DNA from: Coriaria nepalensis
Lineage: Eukaryota > Streptophyta > Magnoliopsida > Cucurbitales > Coriariaceae
Assembly: GCA_027186245.1 (NCBI GenBank)
Contig: CP114484.1
Span: 9,518,001-9,582,000 of the forward strand
Direction: 5' to 3'
DNA: 64,000 bases
Position 1 is the stretch's first letter. Each line of letters begins with the position of its first letter. The translations under genes and the position numbers were made by a program. The notes beneath the pieces were generated by a model. That model saw only the letters and a list, made by a program, of their open reading frames with translations. It was not told the origin of the DNA and made no database searches. Below are positions 63,035 to 64,000 of this stretch, one piece after another.

Positions 63035-64000
63035 AATTAGAAAACCTAAAATGAATAATTTTATTATATTTTCTTCTCTGCATTTTAGGTACAATACATA
63101 GGAATTTGTATATGAGTAAGTCAATGTTACCGTTATCCGTTGGTTGTTTTCCATATGAAAAATTGTGTATCCATTGATATTGCCATATAGGATCAGTCTT
63201 TATAAGATGATTGTGAGATTTGATGAGAGGAATCTTTCCTTGTACGATTATCATTGACATTTGGCAACCACGTCATCAAGTTTATGAATGAGTTAGCAAG
63301 TAATTGATGTGGATCATTGTGAATTCAATCATTTTATATAAATTTAATTTTGGTTTGATCTTCCTATTATTTCCTTAAAAAGTCCATGTACTTAGAAATG
63401 GTTAAGTTTAGCTCAGATCAAGTTGGAACAAAATATTGTTAGGGATTAATCTGAATGAATTAGCTAAGACTGACTCAAGGTGGCTAAAGTGTTGCTCATC
63501 TCAACTTGGAAGCCCTTAGCCACAGAGGAACTATTCAAGATGGTTAGTGATCGAGATATTGAGGATGAGGGTTGATTGTTGCCCGACTAGTGCTCACCCT
63601 GATCCCCCTTAAGGTTGGCGCAATCATAGTTGTGGTACAAATGGGACTGGACATAAGCTTAAGAGAAAGATTCGGAAGACTGTCATGAGTCAGAAGTCAA
63701 AGACATATTGCACATCAGAGAATTTCGAAGGAGCTATCTAAAAAGTGGCAAATCGAGAAGACAATTAAGACTATAGAACAACTCGTTGCTAGCTCATTCT
63801 AACATACCATGAAGACGGTGCCCTAAGTTCGGCTCTAAATGCAATCCATTCTAAGGAAAAAGATATGTTCAAGCTCTTTACCATTATTCTATCAAATTCT
63901 CTCTGGTCACTGATGCTAGAAATGAGATCTACAAGGATTAAAAAGCTTAATCCCAAATATCTTTAAAGATGCTTATCATAGTTAGCAAGTCAGTAACTTT
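63035..64000. other. Unrecognised sequence, possibly partly LTR
   Basis: The part next to the primer-binding site may be a decayed LTR. The remainder up to the window end has no recognised coding or structural feature. The minus-strand ORF at 62946-63260 overlaps the putative LTR/leader and is not taken as a gene. Confidence 0.4.

Noticed and set aside
62946..63260. 104-aa minus-strand ORF
   Set aside because: It spans the putative LTR and primer-binding site of the Copia fragment and has no protein-family features.

Overview
This is a low-GC eudicot nuclear genome segment. The coding genes have many GT-AG introns, plant-specific families (LONGIFOLIA, Aux/IAA, DUF506, a plastid-type pyruvate kinase, OSB, thaumatin-like), long AT-rich spacers, microsatellites, and remnants of LINE, Copia, hAT-MITE and SINE elements. 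I could not assign a species. All exon borders below were built by hand from splice consensus, reading-frame continuity and protein-family conservation. In every intact gene the summed exon length is a multiple of three and ends in a stop codon.

Layout. 0.5-3.4 kb: LONGIFOLIA/TRM-type gene (+). 4.1-7.0 kb: heavily decayed LINE (+). 8.6-9.3 kb: histone H2A.Z (-). 11.1-12.0 kb: LINE RNase H 3' fragment. 12.2-15.8 kb: plastid-type pyruvate kinase-like gene (+). 15.8-21.6 kb: AT-rich, gene-free. 21.6-25.4 kb: decayed Copia element (+). 27.9-29.5 kb: DUF506 gene (+). 29.5-34.7 kb: AT-rich, gene-free. 34.7-40.6 kb: guanylate-binding GTPase, 17 exons (+). 41.6-45.9 kb: GCN5 histone acetyltransferase, 13 exons (+). 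46.2-47.5 kb: thaumatin-like protein (+) with a SINE in its intron, followed by a broken second copy (47.8-49.0 kb). 49.2-51.5 kb: tryptophan synthase alpha chain (-). 52.5-54.6 kb: large foldback-like inverted repeat around an ~81-bp tandem array. 54.8-55.3 kb: 3' fragment of an organellar ssDNA-binding (OSB) gene. 55.9-56.6 kb: Aux/IAA pseudogene (-). 58.7-59.2 kb: hAT-like MITE with 8-bp target duplication. 59.8-61.7 kb: intact Aux/IAA gene (+). 62.2-63.0 kb: LINE 3' end abutting an oppositely oriented Copia 5' fragment. The remainder is unrecognised.

Functionally the genes are unrelated housekeeping and regulatory loci, not a pathway cluster. Two are chromatin proteins (H2A.Z, GCN5), two are plastid-directed metabolic proteins (PK-like, TSA), and two belong to auxin or growth control (Aux/IAA, LONGIFOLIA). 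The order H2A.Z - DUF506 - GBP - GCN5 - TSA resembles, from memory, the paired Arabidopsis blocks near At2g38810-38840 and At3g54550-54640, which suggests old conserved gene order.

I did not find a convincing new biological system. The most interesting points are a 60-bp duplication of a splice acceptor that stays in frame (DUF506 gene), a GC-AG intron in GCN5, a 7-nt microexon in the GTPase gene, altered substrate-site residues in the pyruvate kinase, the foldback/tandem-repeat element next to a truncated OSB gene, and an Aux/IAA relic with a lost degron.
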